Positions 17,136 to 25,207 of a DNA stretch of 64,000 bases are shown one piece after another. The DNA comes from JABWCE01 sp964617955. Its GTDB lineage: Bacteria; Bacteroidota; Bacteroidia; NS11-12g; UBA9320. The position numbers and the translations under genes were made by a program. The first letter of the stretch is position 1, and the number at the start of each line of letters is the position of its first letter. The notes beneath the pieces are model-generated. The model saw only the letters and a list, made by a program, of their open reading frames with translations, had not been told where the DNA came from and did not search any database. Location of the stretch: assembly GCA_964617955.1 (NCBI GenBank), contig CAZTXB010000005.1:1-64000 (forward strand), in the 5' to 3' direction.

Positions 17136-17549
17136 ATGAAGCAAATTTCTCTAGCGCTCTTCTTTTTTCTTGGTTTTGCTACCCTCTCTTTAGCGCAACC
17201 AAACCCAAAAAAAACCATAACCTTGGAGGCCGAAGGTCAGCCCGCCATTCATTTTGAAGAAATGGTGCACGACTTCGGAACCATAGTAGAAGGCACTCAG
17301 GCTGTTTACGAATTTACTTACACCAATACGGGTAAAACGCCACTTATTTTATTGGATGTTAAACCTCCTTGTAGCTGCACAACGCCTGAATGGCCCAAAG
17401 GTCCCTTGGCTCCCGGACAATCGGCCAAAATAAAGGTGACCTTCGACAGCAAAGGAAAATCAGGTAGCTTCAGCAAGACCATAGAAATTAAACACAACGG
17501 CGAATCGGCCCGTGAATATATTACCATTAAAGGCCTTATTCAGTCATAA
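17136..17549 (+). CDS. Exported DUF1573 protein, copy 3
   Basis: 137 aa: signal peptide (ISLALFFFLGFATLSLAQ), then one DUF1573 domain with VHDFGTIVEGTQAVYEFTYTNTG, VKPPCSCTTPEWPKGPLAPG and the C-terminal strand YITIKGLIQS. Much closer in sequence to copy 1 than to copy 2, but lacking the linker of copy 1. An intrinsic terminator follows. The role is inferred only as an envelope or extracellular Ig-like module. Confidence 0.88.
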   Translation: MKQISLALFFFLGFATLSLAQPNPKKTITLEAEGQPAIHFEEMVHDFGTIVEGTQAVYEFTYTNTGKTPLILLDVKPPCSCTTPEWPKGPLAPGQSAKIKVTFDSKGKSGSFSKTIEIKHNGESAREYITIKGLIQS

Positions 17550-17582
17550 AAAGATCTTAGGATTGCAAATAAATTTTCAGTT

Positions 17583-17616
17583 AAAAACCCTTGTCAGTGT
17601 GTGACGAGGGTTTTTT
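17583..17616. terminator. Bidirectional terminator between convergent genes
   Basis: AAAAACCCTTGTCA (17583-17596) pairs with TGACGAGGGTTTTT (17602-17615, one G-T pair). A and T tracts flank both sides, so it serves both DUF1573 copy 3 (+) and the deaminase gene (-). Confidence 0.85.
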
Positions 17617-17618
17617 CA

Positions 17619-18518
17619 TTATAGACTATTCTGTACAGCGTTGAGCATTTTTTCGGACATAAGCCCGAGCAGTCCGCCGGTATGTAAGAGTATTATTTTT
17701 TCTTTCTTGCCAAAATACCCCCGGTTCAAAAGCTGAGTAAAGCCATAAAATAATTTTGCAGTGTAAATCGGATCCAATAGTACGCCTGTTTCACTGCTAA
17801 ACTTACCCATGAATTGCATCAATTCAGGGTTTGTTTTGGCATAGCCACCCAAATGAAAATCGGGGTGAACCTTGAAGCGCTCAGACTCTGAAAAATAATG
17901 CTTCATTTTCTCCTCAATAAACTGCCCTCCTTTTAGAACAGGAAAGCTATGACAAACCATTCCAAGGCCTTTTTGTCGAACCCCCTTTATCAATCCCATC
18001 ACGGTTGTGCCTGTGCCTGAAGCACATAAAATATGGTCGTATTCACCCCTTAACTCTGAAATAATTTCGGCACATCCTTTCTGGCCTTCCTCTCCCTCCC
18101 CGCCTTCGGCAATGGTGTAAAATTCCGGCGCCTCCCGTTCTAAAAAAGACTCACTCTTCAAACGGTATTCTTCTCTGGAAATAAATTTGAGTTGCATGCC
18201 CCACACTTTGCACATTAAAAGCATGTGATTCAATTTGCTCGGTTGCTCGCCTCTCACCACACCTACACTGGCTATTCCTCTCTCCGCACAAAAAGCTGCC
18301 GTCGCCACCAAATGGTTCGAATAAGCCCCACCAAAGGTCACGATTCCTTTGCATGACGAAGCTTCAAATTGCATATGGTGGTATTTCAATTTGCGCCATT
18401 TGTTTCCCGAAATAAAGGGATGAATGAGATCGTCTCTTTTTATGCAGATTTCACCCTGATGGCTGCTCCACCCTGAATAATTAATTTTTTGTTCGACAGA
18501 AACGTTGGTACTTAGCAA
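17619..18518 (-). CDS. 1-aminocyclopropane-1-carboxylate deaminase / D-cysteine desulfhydrase family protein
   Basis: PLP-dependent enzyme of the tryptophan-synthase-beta fold. 299 aa. The PLP lysine is in SGNKWRKLKYH (K40), followed by FGGAYSNH and a glycine-rich phosphate loop (ASGTGTTVMG). ACC deaminase and D-cysteine desulfhydrase cannot be separated by eye; Bacteroidota members of this length usually get the broad label. The start is a TTG at 18518, 3 bp from the divergent lpxK ATG. No upstream in-frame ATG was seen, so the true start could be internal. Convergent with the DUF1573 cluster. Confidence 0.85.
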   Translation of the reverse strand: MLSTNVSVEQKINYSGWSSHQGEICIKRDDLIHPFISGNKWRKLKYHHMQFEASSCKGIVTFGGAYSNHLVATAAFCAERGIASVGVVRGEQPSKLNHMLLMCKVWGMQLKFISREEYRLKSESFLEREAPEFYTIAEGGEGEEGQKGCAEIISELRGEYDHILCASGTGTTVMGLIKGVRQKGLGMVCHSFPVLKGGQFIEEKMKHYFSESERFKVHPDFHLGGYAKTNPELMQFMGKFSSETGVLLDPIYTAKLFYGFTQLLNRGYFGKKEKIILLHTGGLLGLMSEKMLNAVQNSL

Positions 18519-18521
18519 AGA

Positions 18522-19562
18522 ATGTTTAATCTTCGCAATATTACAGTGAATCGATATATTTCTGTAATAAATAAGTGCATCACGGTGAAAAGCCTGCTTA
18601 AAATTTTATACCCTTTTTCCTTGATCTATGGTTTCGTTACCTGGATAAGAAATAAGCTCTTCGACTATGGTGTACTGACCTCTCATAAAATGAAAGTGCC
18701 GGTAATCAGTGTTGGCAATCTCACCGTAGGTGGAACCGGAAAAACCCCACATATTGAATACCTTATCCGTTACTTTTACAAACATAAACGCATCGCAGTG
18801 ATTAGCCGGGGATATGGACGTAAATCAAATGGCTTTCGGTATGTCGATGTTTTTGATAATGCCATCAATGTTGGTGACGAACCCCTGCAGATTAAACAAA
18901 AGTTTAGGCATTGTATAGTGGCTGTCGGAGAAAAAAGGGTTCCAACCCTTTCAAAAGTATTAGCCGATCACCCTGACATCAATCTGGTGCTTTTAGACGA
19001 TGCCTTTCAGCACCGCTATATTAAAAGAGATTTGAATATACTTTTAACCGATTACAAAAAACCTTTTTGGCGTGACACCCCATTGCCATCAGGCCGGCTA
19101 AGGGAATTTCCACGTGGATGGCAAAGGGCCGACATGATCATTATTACCAAATGTCCTGAAAAGTTCAACCTCAAAATACCCTCTTCCCTTTTGAAAAAAC
19201 CGCTTTATCATTCCCGAATAAATTATCAAACCCCTCAAATTATACACGGCGATTTTTCGAAAAATGTAATCCTTATCACCGGAATTGTCAATCCGGGCGT
19301 GCTGGTGCAATTTCTCCTTTCACAAAATTTTTCGATCTTACGCCATTTCAACTTTACCGACCATCATCTCTTTAAACCGAAAGATATTCATCTCATTATC
19401 CAGGTGGTAGAGCAACATAAAAACTGTCTTATTCTCACTACGGAAAAGGATTGGATGCGTTTGAAGCCTTTTCTTTTACACGAACATTACAACATTGGCT
19501 TTATTCCTATCGAGGTTTCTATCGAGAATGCACCTGATTGGAATCTGCTCCTTAAAGAATAA
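18522..19562 (+). CDS. lpxK: Tetraacyldisaccharide 4'-kinase
   Basis: Phosphorylates lipid A disaccharide at the 4' position on the inner face of the inner membrane (lipid A synthesis). 346 aa. An N-terminal hydrophobic helix (ILYPFSLIYGFVTWIR) anchors it, the P-loop VGNLTVGGTGKTP spans about 64-76, and LDDAFQHRYIKRDLNILL plus LPSGRLREFPRGWQRAD are signature segments. It starts 3 bp from the divergent deaminase gene, so the two share a very compact start region. Confidence 0.94.
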   Translation: MFNLRNITVNRYISVINKCITVKSLLKILYPFSLIYGFVTWIRNKLFDYGVLTSHKMKVPVISVGNLTVGGTGKTPHIEYLIRYFYKHKRIAVISRGYGRKSNGFRYVDVFDNAINVGDEPLQIKQKFRHCIVAVGEKRVPTLSKVLADHPDINLVLLDDAFQHRYIKRDLNILLTDYKKPFWRDTPLPSGRLREFPRGWQRADMIIITKCPEKFNLKIPSSLLKKPLYHSRINYQTPQIIHGDFSKNVILITGIVNPGVLVQFLLSQNFSILRHFNFTDHHLFKPKDIHLIIQVVEQHKNCLILTTEKDWMRLKPFLLHEHYNIGFIPIEVSIENAPDWNLLLKE

Positions 19563-19587
19563 ACCCCCGGTTAAGTATATTTAGCTT

Positions 19588-19595
19588 ACCTTTGC
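19588..19595 (+). promoter_or_regulatory. Promoter -7 element for the DEAD-box helicase gene
   Basis: TACCTTTG fits TAnnTTTG and gives a leader of about 105 nt before the ATG at 19707. The leader contains CTACCGC (19648-19654) and GCGGTAG (19681-19687), which can pair into a 7-bp stem. Confidence 0.5.
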
Positions 19596-19706
19596 ACCTA
19601 TTCATTATAAGATTTCAAATTTTTCAATTCCCAAATTTTCACTTTTTCTACCGCACCCTAGCCTCTACGCTTTTCAGTTAGCGGTAGCTCATCATCAAAA
19701 TATTTC

Positions 19707-20963
19707 ATGTCATTTCAAAAATTAAATTTAATCGAGCCCATTCTTAAGGCGCTCGAAAGTGAAGGTTATACTCAACCTACACCCATACAAACCGAAGCGA
19801 TCCCCTTTATATTGGAAGGTTCCGATTTATTAGGCTGTGCCCAAACAGGTACAGGTAAAACAGCGGCATTTGCCATTCCTATTCTTCAACTTTTAAAAGG
19901 GCGACAGAATTTCAACGGCTCGAGAAGGATAAAAACACTCATTCTTACTCCAACCCGAGAATTGGCCATACAGATAGGGGAAAGTTTTCACGCCTATGGC
20001 TTGCATTGTGGATTAAAACACGTGGTGATTTACGGTGGAGTTTCTCAAGTACCTCAGGTCAATTCGTTGCGACAAGGTATAGAAATTTTGGTAGCTACCC
20101 CGGGACGACTACTCGACCTTACAAACCAGGGATTCATTGATTTAAAAAATCTGGAAATTCTTGTTTTGGACGAGGCGGATAGAATGCTCGACATGGGTTT
20201 TATTAACGATGTAAAAAAAATAATAGCTAAAATACCTGTCAAGCGCCAAACTTTGTTTTTCTCGGCTACCATGCCCCCTGAAATTCAAAAATTGGCCAAT
20301 ACCATTTTAGTTCACCCTAAAAAAGTGGAAGTATCTCCTGTATCCTCTACTGCCAATACAGTGGAACAAGGCATTTACCTGGTCGAAAAAAGCGATAAAA
20401 AAGCTTTATTGAATCATTTATTGCTGGATAAAAAAATAGTTTCTGCCCTTGTGTTTACCAGAACCAAGCACGGTGCCGACAAGGTGGTGAAGGATCTCAG
20501 TAAAACAGGCATTAAAGCAGAGGCCATCCATGGTAATAAATCGCAGAATGCGCGCCAAAGGGCTCTCACCAACTTTAAAACCGGAGCAACCAGGGTGTTA
20601 ATAGCCACCGATATCGCTGCAAGGGGTATTGATATAGAGGAACTCTCCCACGTGATAAATTACGAGCTGCCCAATGTGCCAGAAACTTATGTTCATAGAA
20701 TTGGCAGAACTGGAAGGGCCGGCGCCGATGGCATTGCCTTGTCGTTTTGCGACGATGAAGAAAAGGCATACTTGAGAGATATCAATAAATTGATTGGTAA
20801 ACAAATTCCTATTATGTCGAGCCATCCTTATCAAATGAGAAATACCTCCATTGAGAAGTCCGCATCGCCTTCCGGAGACTCTGCAAATCAAAAATCTGCT
20901 AAAAACAAATCCGACAGAGGAAGTGGCCAATGGAGAAACAAAGGCGGGAGAGGAAGAAGGTAG
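19707..20963 (+). CDS. rhlE: DEAD-box ATP-dependent RNA helicase, RhlE-like
   Basis: RNA unwinding in ribosome assembly, mRNA decay or cold adaptation. 418 aa with all motifs: Q motif (TPIQTEAIPFIL), motif I AQTGTGKT, Ib TPGRLLD, II LDEADRMLDMGF, III SATMPPE, and VI HRIGRTGRAG. The C-terminus after about 375 is a short basic, glycine-rich tail (RGSGQWRNKGGRGRR), typical of RhlE. Transcribed alone with a leader of about 105 nt; a MITE copy lies about 130 bp downstream. Confidence 0.94.
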   Translation: MSFQKLNLIEPILKALESEGYTQPTPIQTEAIPFILEGSDLLGCAQTGTGKTAAFAIPILQLLKGRQNFNGSRRIKTLILTPTRELAIQIGESFHAYGLHCGLKHVVIYGGVSQVPQVNSLRQGIEILVATPGRLLDLTNQGFIDLKNLEILVLDEADRMLDMGFINDVKKIIAKIPVKRQTLFFSATMPPEIQKLANTILVHPKKVEVSPVSSTANTVEQGIYLVEKSDKKALLNHLLLDKKIVSALVFTRTKHGADKVVKDLSKTGIKAEAIHGNKSQNARQRALTNFKTGATRVLIATDIAARGIDIEELSHVINYELPNVPETYVHRIGRTGRAGADGIALSFCDDEEKAYLRDINKLIGKQIPIMSSHPYQMRNTSIEKSASPSGDSANQKSAKNKSDRGSGQWRNKGGRGRR

Positions 20964-21088
20964 GTTTGTAGCCATCATTCTCACTAGCTCTGAAGCCTGG
21001 AAGGGGGTATTTTCAAAAATAAAGACCTTTAATTTTACGCTTAACTTTGTCACTTTATACCAATGTGATTTACATAGTATTGGTATTT

Positions 21089-21335
21089 TATGTAGGGCCT
21101 GCTGAAAAACACTTAAAAGCTTGATATGATTAGGTTCACATTAGCTTCTATTTCTTTTAATGCACGATAAAATCAGTAAAGTATGAAAATGTCATGCATC
21201 AAATTCCTTAATAATGTCGTTAGTTCATTGCACATGCATTACTTCGGCGGCTGCAGCTTGAGGTACGTCAAGTACATCTGCGCTTTGCCGCCTCGTCCTG
21301 CACGCACACTGAACTTTTTCAGCAGGCCCTATGTA
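21089..21335. mobile_element. 235-bp MITE-like element, copy 1, with TATGTA duplication
   Basis: The element proper is 21095-21329 (235 bp). Perfect 15-bp terminal inverted repeats GGGCCTGCTGAAAAA (21095-21109) and TTTTTCAGCAGGCCC (21315-21329) are flanked on both sides by TATGTA (21089-21094 and 21330-21335), a probable target duplication. Copy 2 at 30968 has the same length, the same ends and a conserved right half (from GTTAGTTCATTGCAC onward). No transposase is encoded, so it would be moved in trans. The rest of the 500-bp gap between rhlE and serS holds nothing recognisable except the serS promoter. Confidence 0.85.
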
Positions 21336-21453
21336 CATCCTCCTGGGGTAAGTGCCCATGCATACAAATGTTTAGGACAAATTGAGGAACGAAAAGTTGG
21401 ACTATTTCACTTGATCCTTCGGTATTAATTGAATCCCAAAGATTCAAATTGCG

Positions 21454-21461
21454 TATTTTTG
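21454..21461 (+). promoter_or_regulatory. Promoter -7 element for serS, 4 nt from the ATG
   Basis: TATTTTTG fits TAnnTTTG and ends 4 nt before the serS ATG, so the mRNA should be leaderless or nearly so. A TTG ending at 21431 gives a 22-nt spacer as a possible -33 element. Confidence 0.6.
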
Positions 21462-21465
21462 CACC

Positions 21466-22734
21466 ATGCTACAAGTAGCCTATCTCCGCGAAAATACACA
21501 AGATGCCCTAACTCGTTTGGCCAAGCGAAACCTTATGGCCGAAAACGTCATACATGAAATTATTGCCCTCGACGATAAGCGCAGGCATCAGCAAAGTGAA
21601 ATGGATAATTTGTTGGCCGAATCCAATGTGTTATCAAAAAAAATAGGAGAATTATTTCAAAAAGGCCTTAAAGCTGAAGCAGAGGGACTCAAAAATAGAA
21701 CACTGGAAATTAAAGAATTAACAAGAAAAATTGAAGACAGCCTAAAAGACATTGAAGAAACGTTGCATGCACTTCTGGTGACTTTACCTAACACCCCAAG
21801 CCAGCTCGTGCCTGACGGCAAAACCCCTGACGACAATAAAATAACGTTTGAGTTTGGATCTGCCCCTCGTTTTAACTTTGAACCCTTGCCCCATTGGGAA
21901 CTCGCCAAAAAATACGATCTAATTGATTTTGAGCTCGGAGTAAAAATTACAGGCGCCGGTTTCCCAATCTACAAAGGTAAAGGCGCGCGATTGCAAAGGG
22001 CTTTGATTAACTTTTTTCTTGACCAGGCTCTTGCTGAGGGATATTATGAGATTCAACCTCCCATCTTAATCAATGAGGACTCAGGCTTTGGAACAGGTCA
22101 GTTGCCTGATAAAGAAGGACAAATGTACCATGCCAAGGACGACAATTATTTTCTGATTCCGACAGCAGAAGTGCCCATCACCAATATCTACCGCGATGTG
22201 ATTTTAAAAGAAAATGATTTTCCGGTTAAAAATGTAGGCTACACCCCGTGTTTCCGACGCGAAGCGGGCAGCTATGGCAAGGATGTGAGGGGATTAAACC
22301 GACTCCATCAGTTCGATAAGGTGGAAATAGTCCAAATTGTTCGACCTGAACACTCTTATGAAACATTGGAGCAAATGCAGCAATATGTTCAGTCGCTTCT
22401 ACAAAAGCTAGGATTGCAATACCGAGTTTTACTTCTGTGCGGGGGAGATATGGGGTTCACCAGCGCCATGACCTACGACATGGAAGTTTACAGCGCTGCA
22501 CAAGAAAAGTGGCTTGAGGTGAGTTCGGTTTCCAATTTTGAAACTTTTCAAAGCAACCGATTAAAATTAAGATTTAAAGAGGAAGGTGGGAAAACAAAGC
22601 TGGCACATACCTTGAATGGAAGTGCTTTGGCACTGCCAAGAATTGTGGCTGCTTTGCTTGAAAATAACCAGACAGAAACAGGGATAGATATGCCTGAAGT
22701 ACTCTGGCCCTACCTTGGCTTCAAACACATATAA
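21466..22734 (+). CDS. serS: Seryl-tRNA synthetase
   Basis: Charges tRNA-Ser (and tRNA-Sec where present). 422 aa, class II. The N-terminal two-helix coiled-coil arm (about 25-105, rich in Glu/Lys/Leu) binds the tRNA long variable arm; the catalytic core carries motif 2 (YTPCFRREAGSYGKDVRGLNR) with HQFDKVE and motif 3 near LNGSALALPRIVAALLEN, ending in the usual MPEVLWPYLG. The start is fixed by the adjacent promoter element. A Kazal-domain gene begins 12 nt downstream, suggesting readthrough. Confidence 0.96.
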   Translation: MLQVAYLRENTQDALTRLAKRNLMAENVIHEIIALDDKRRHQQSEMDNLLAESNVLSKKIGELFQKGLKAEAEGLKNRTLEIKELTRKIEDSLKDIEETLHALLVTLPNTPSQLVPDGKTPDDNKITFEFGSAPRFNFEPLPHWELAKKYDLIDFELGVKITGAGFPIYKGKGARLQRALINFFLDQALAEGYYEIQPPILINEDSGFGTGQLPDKEGQMYHAKDDNYFLIPTAEVPITNIYRDVILKENDFPVKNVGYTPCFRREAGSYGKDVRGLNRLHQFDKVEIVQIVRPEHSYETLEQMQQYVQSLLQKLGLQYRVLLLCGGDMGFTSAMTYDMEVYSAAQEKWLEVSSVSNFETFQSNRLKLRFKEEGGKTKLAHTLNGSALALPRIVAALLENNQTETGIDMPEVLWPYLGFKHI

Positions 22735-22746
22735 TTGTAAACTGTA

Positions 22747-23277
22747 ATGCAAAAGTTTAAGGTATTAAAAAGATTGCGCGAGCATTTTCTCATCATCCGA
22801 CCTCAACTTTTACTGATAGGTTTTGTATTGCTTCTCTCTCTAAATGCCCATTCGCAATGGCAGCTGCCTTGCGAAGACACCACTCGAAAAAACAAGTATT
22901 ACCAGTGCAATGACCCTGCCTTTAGACCGGTATGTGGCTGCAACAGTAAAACTTACCGAAACGAATGCGTGGCACGAAATGTGGAAGGGGTAAACATCAT
23001 TAACAGCTCCGGAGTTTGCCAGCAACAGGTTTTTGAATTTGACTTTTATCCCAACCCTTCAAGCGAGTACATAAATTTTGCCGTCGAATTTTTTAGCGAA
23101 TCCAATCTGACGATTCAAATTTTTGATACCTACGGCAAACTGATGTATTTTAATCACAGGGCCAGCCTAAAAAGGTATGACGATGTAATAGATGTTGGTG
23201 GTTTTAAAACCGGATTGTACATGGTGAGCGTACTTAGCGGAACAACCTTTAAAAATAAAAAACTTATAATCCGATGA
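22747..23277 (+). CDS. Secreted Kazal-type inhibitor-like protein with T9SS sorting domain
   Basis: 176 aa. A signal peptide (LLLIGFVLLLSLNAHSQ, ending near 37) is followed by a compact Kazal domain (about 54-92): PVCGCNSKTYRNECVARNVEGV and a terminal SSGVC, the normal cysteine pattern of Kazal serine-protease inhibitors. The last 80 residues form a type A T9SS C-terminal domain (FDFYPNPSSEYINFAV, IFDTYGKLMY, GLYMVSVLSG, KKLIIR), so export to the cell surface by the PorSS route is predicted. Its stop overlaps the next ATG (ATGA). Inhibitory activity is inferred. Confidence 0.9.
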   Translation: MQKFKVLKRLREHFLIIRPQLLLIGFVLLLSLNAHSQWQLPCEDTTRKNKYYQCNDPAFRPVCGCNSKTYRNECVARNVEGVNIINSSGVCQQQVFEFDFYPNPSSEYINFAVEFFSESNLTIQIFDTYGKLMYFNHRASLKRYDDVIDVGGFKTGLYMVSVLSGTTFKNKKLIIR

Positions 23278-24116
23278 ATCTTACGACGATTGACACAGGA
23301 TACTTCAAATTGGACGGAGGGGCCATGTTCGGCGTAGTACCTAAGGTCATATGGCAAAAAATAAACCCGGCCGATGAGAACAATCTTTGCAATTGGGCCA
23401 TGCGATGCCTGTTGGTGGAAGATCAGAATCGATTGTTGCTTATTGATACCGGGATAGGTCAAAAACAAAGCGAAAAGTTTTTTGGGTATTATTACCTCAA
23501 TGGGACCGACAATTTGCAAAAATCTTTAAATAAAGCCGGCGTGGATTTTGGTGACATCACCGATGTGGTGCTCACACACCTGCATTTCGATCATTGCGGA
23601 GGGGCTGTAAGTTGGAACAGCAGTAAGGATGCCTACCGCACCACCTTTCCCAATGCAGTATACTGGAGTCATGAGGAGCATTGGAATCACGCCCTGAATC
23701 CAAATGTAAGAGAAAAACCCTCCTTTTTGTCGGAAAATATTTTGCCAATACTTGAATCAGGACAGCTACAATTTGTCGGTGACGATCTTAAAATCACCGA
23801 CCACATTTCTGTTATTTTAGCCAATGGCCATACCGAAAAAATGATGTGTCCTAAAATTAATTTGGGTAACCAAACTCTGGTTTATATGGCCGATATGATA
23901 CCCTCTTTGGGACACTTGCCGGTGAATTATGTGATGGGATATGACATCAGACCGCTTCAGGTAATGGAGGAAAAAGCAGCATTTTTAAATGAGGCGGCAC
24001 AAAATAATTACCTTTTGTTTTTTGAACATGACCCTACCATAGAATGCTCAACCATTGAAAAAACAGAGCGCGGTTTTAAAAGCCTTCAACATGGAGATTT
24101 AAAGGCCTTGATTTAA
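23274..24116 (+). CDS. Metallo-beta-lactamase-fold hydrolase
   Basis: 280 aa. The zinc signature THLHFDHCGG (H102, H104, D106, H107) is intact, with further ligands likely in NGHTEKMM, YMADMIPSLGHLP and FFEHDPT. The layout matches the quorum-quenching-lactonase/glyoxalase-II-like branch of the superfamily, but the substrate cannot be assigned by eye. No signal peptide, so cytosolic. It overlaps the Kazal gene by 4 bp and precedes an acetyltransferase gene by 12 nt. Confidence 0.88.
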   Translation: MNLTTIDTGYFKLDGGAMFGVVPKVIWQKINPADENNLCNWAMRCLLVEDQNRLLLIDTGIGQKQSEKFFGYYYLNGTDNLQKSLNKAGVDFGDITDVVLTHLHFDHCGGAVSWNSSKDAYRTTFPNAVYWSHEEHWNHALNPNVREKPSFLSENILPILESGQLQFVGDDLKITDHISVILANGHTEKMMCPKINLGNQTLVYMADMIPSLGHLPVNYVMGYDIRPLQVMEEKAAFLNEAAQNNYLLFFEHDPTIECSTIEKTERGFKSLQHGDLKALI

Positions 24117-24128
24117 GTTTATCACCCT

Positions 24129-24572
24129 ATGCAAATAATTAACCGGGTACTGGAATTTGGCTCTGAGGCCCAAAGACTTTCAGTTGAACTCAGATTCGAG
24201 GTGCTGCGAAAACCTCTGGGATTGAACTTCGACCCAAGTGATTTAGCACGTGAAGGCGAAGATTATCATTTAGCCTCCTTTATAGATTCCAAAATTGTAG
24301 GAATTTTGCTGTTAAAGCCGGTTTCAAAAGAAACAGTCAAAATGCGACAAGTCGCCGTTAAAACAGACTCCCATAACAAGGGAATCGGTAAATCACTGGT
24401 GCGCTTCGCTGAGGAGTTTGCCCAAAAAAAAGGCTATACAACCATGCAGTTAAATGCCCGCAAAACAGCTTTGCCCTTTTATCTTGCGCTTGGGTACCAA
24501 ACCCTTGGAGATGAGTTTCATGAGGTGGGAATACCTCATTTGAAAATGGAAAAAAATTTAACCCATGGCTGA
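24129..24572 (+). CDS. GNAT family N-acetyltransferase
   Basis: 147 aa, single GNAT domain. Motif A (QVAVKTDSHNKGIGKSLVRFAEE) holds the Q/R-x-x-G-x-G/A-type acetyl-CoA loop as NKGIGKS. The C-terminal LNARKTALPFYLALGYQTLG is the usual GNAT motif B. It resembles small ElaA-type acetyltransferases; the substrate is unknown. Overlaps mobA by 8 bp. Confidence 0.88.
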   Translation: MQIINRVLEFGSEAQRLSVELRFEVLRKPLGLNFDPSDLAREGEDYHLASFIDSKIVGILLLKPVSKETVKMRQVAVKTDSHNKGIGKSLVRFAEEFAQKKGYTTMQLNARKTALPFYLALGYQTLGDEFHEVGIPHLKMEKNLTHG

Positions 24573-25170
24573 AAATATGCTCTTCGACCCATTGGTTGGC
24601 GTGATTATTTGTGGCGGAAAAAGTACACGCATGGGATTGGATAAAGCTTTTATGGATTATCATGGAAAGGAACAATGCTACCATCTTTATGAATTGTTGT
24701 TGCCTTTTTGCAAATCGGTTTATATCTCATGCAATGAGCAACAAGCGAAAACCCTTAAGCCCCAATATCAAAAAATATGCGATGCACAGGAATTTGAAAA
24801 CAAGGGACCCATGGCAGCACTGCTCAGTCTTGAAAAATCTATACATTCCCAAAGTTTTTTAATATTGGCCTGCGACTACCCCTTTATAAATAAAGAATCC
24901 ATTGAAACACTCATCCAGGGGCGCTTAGTCAATGGGGATGCCCTTTGTTTTTATAATGAGGAAGAGAACATCTTAGAGCCCCTCCTGGCTATTTATGAAA
25001 AGAAATGCATTTCCCGGTTAATTAGATTTTCTAATCAAGGAAATTACTCCCTTCGAGACTTTCTTAAATCGATAAATGCAAAAAAGATTAAACCTGCCGC
25101 TCCCGACAGCCTGTTCAACGTAAACTCCATGGAGGATTACAGAAGAACAATTCAGAAACTCAAGCCTTAG
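24565..25170 (+). CDS. mobA: Molybdenum cofactor guanylyltransferase
   Basis: Adds GMP to molybdopterin to make the guanine dinucleotide cofactor needed by formate dehydrogenase. 201 aa with the nucleotidyltransferase signature ICGGKSTRMGLDKAFM (G17 to K27), then the LACDYPF metal-site segment and a MobA-like C-terminus. Position next to fdhD and fdhA, which need bis-MGD, supports MobA over other NTP transferases. It overlaps the acetyltransferase gene by 8 bp. Confidence 0.88.
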   Translation: MAENMLFDPLVGVIICGGKSTRMGLDKAFMDYHGKEQCYHLYELLLPFCKSVYISCNEQQAKTLKPQYQKICDAQEFENKGPMAALLSLEKSIHSQSFLILACDYPFINKESIETLIQGRLVNGDALCFYNEEENILEPLLAIYEKKCISRLIRFSNQGNYSLRDFLKSINAKKIKPAAPDSLFNVNSMEDYRRTIQKLKP

Positions 25171-25195
25171 GTTATAGCCTTTTAATTAAAAATTG

Positions 25196-25203
25196 TAAAT
25201 TTG
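25196..25203 (+). promoter_or_regulatory. Promoter -7 element for fdhD, 4 nt from the ATG
   Basis: TAAATTTG fits TAnnTTTG and ends 4 nt upstream of the fdhD ATG at 25208, predicting a leaderless fdhD-fdhB-fdhA transcript. No clear -33 element. Confidence 0.55.
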
Positions 25204-25207
25204 AACT

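Noticed and set aside
21183..21428. 81-codon ORF inside MITE copy 1, sharing RTLNFFSRPY with an ORF at 31158
   Set aside because: The shared peptide is just the translation of the common element end; the rest differs, so it is not a gene.
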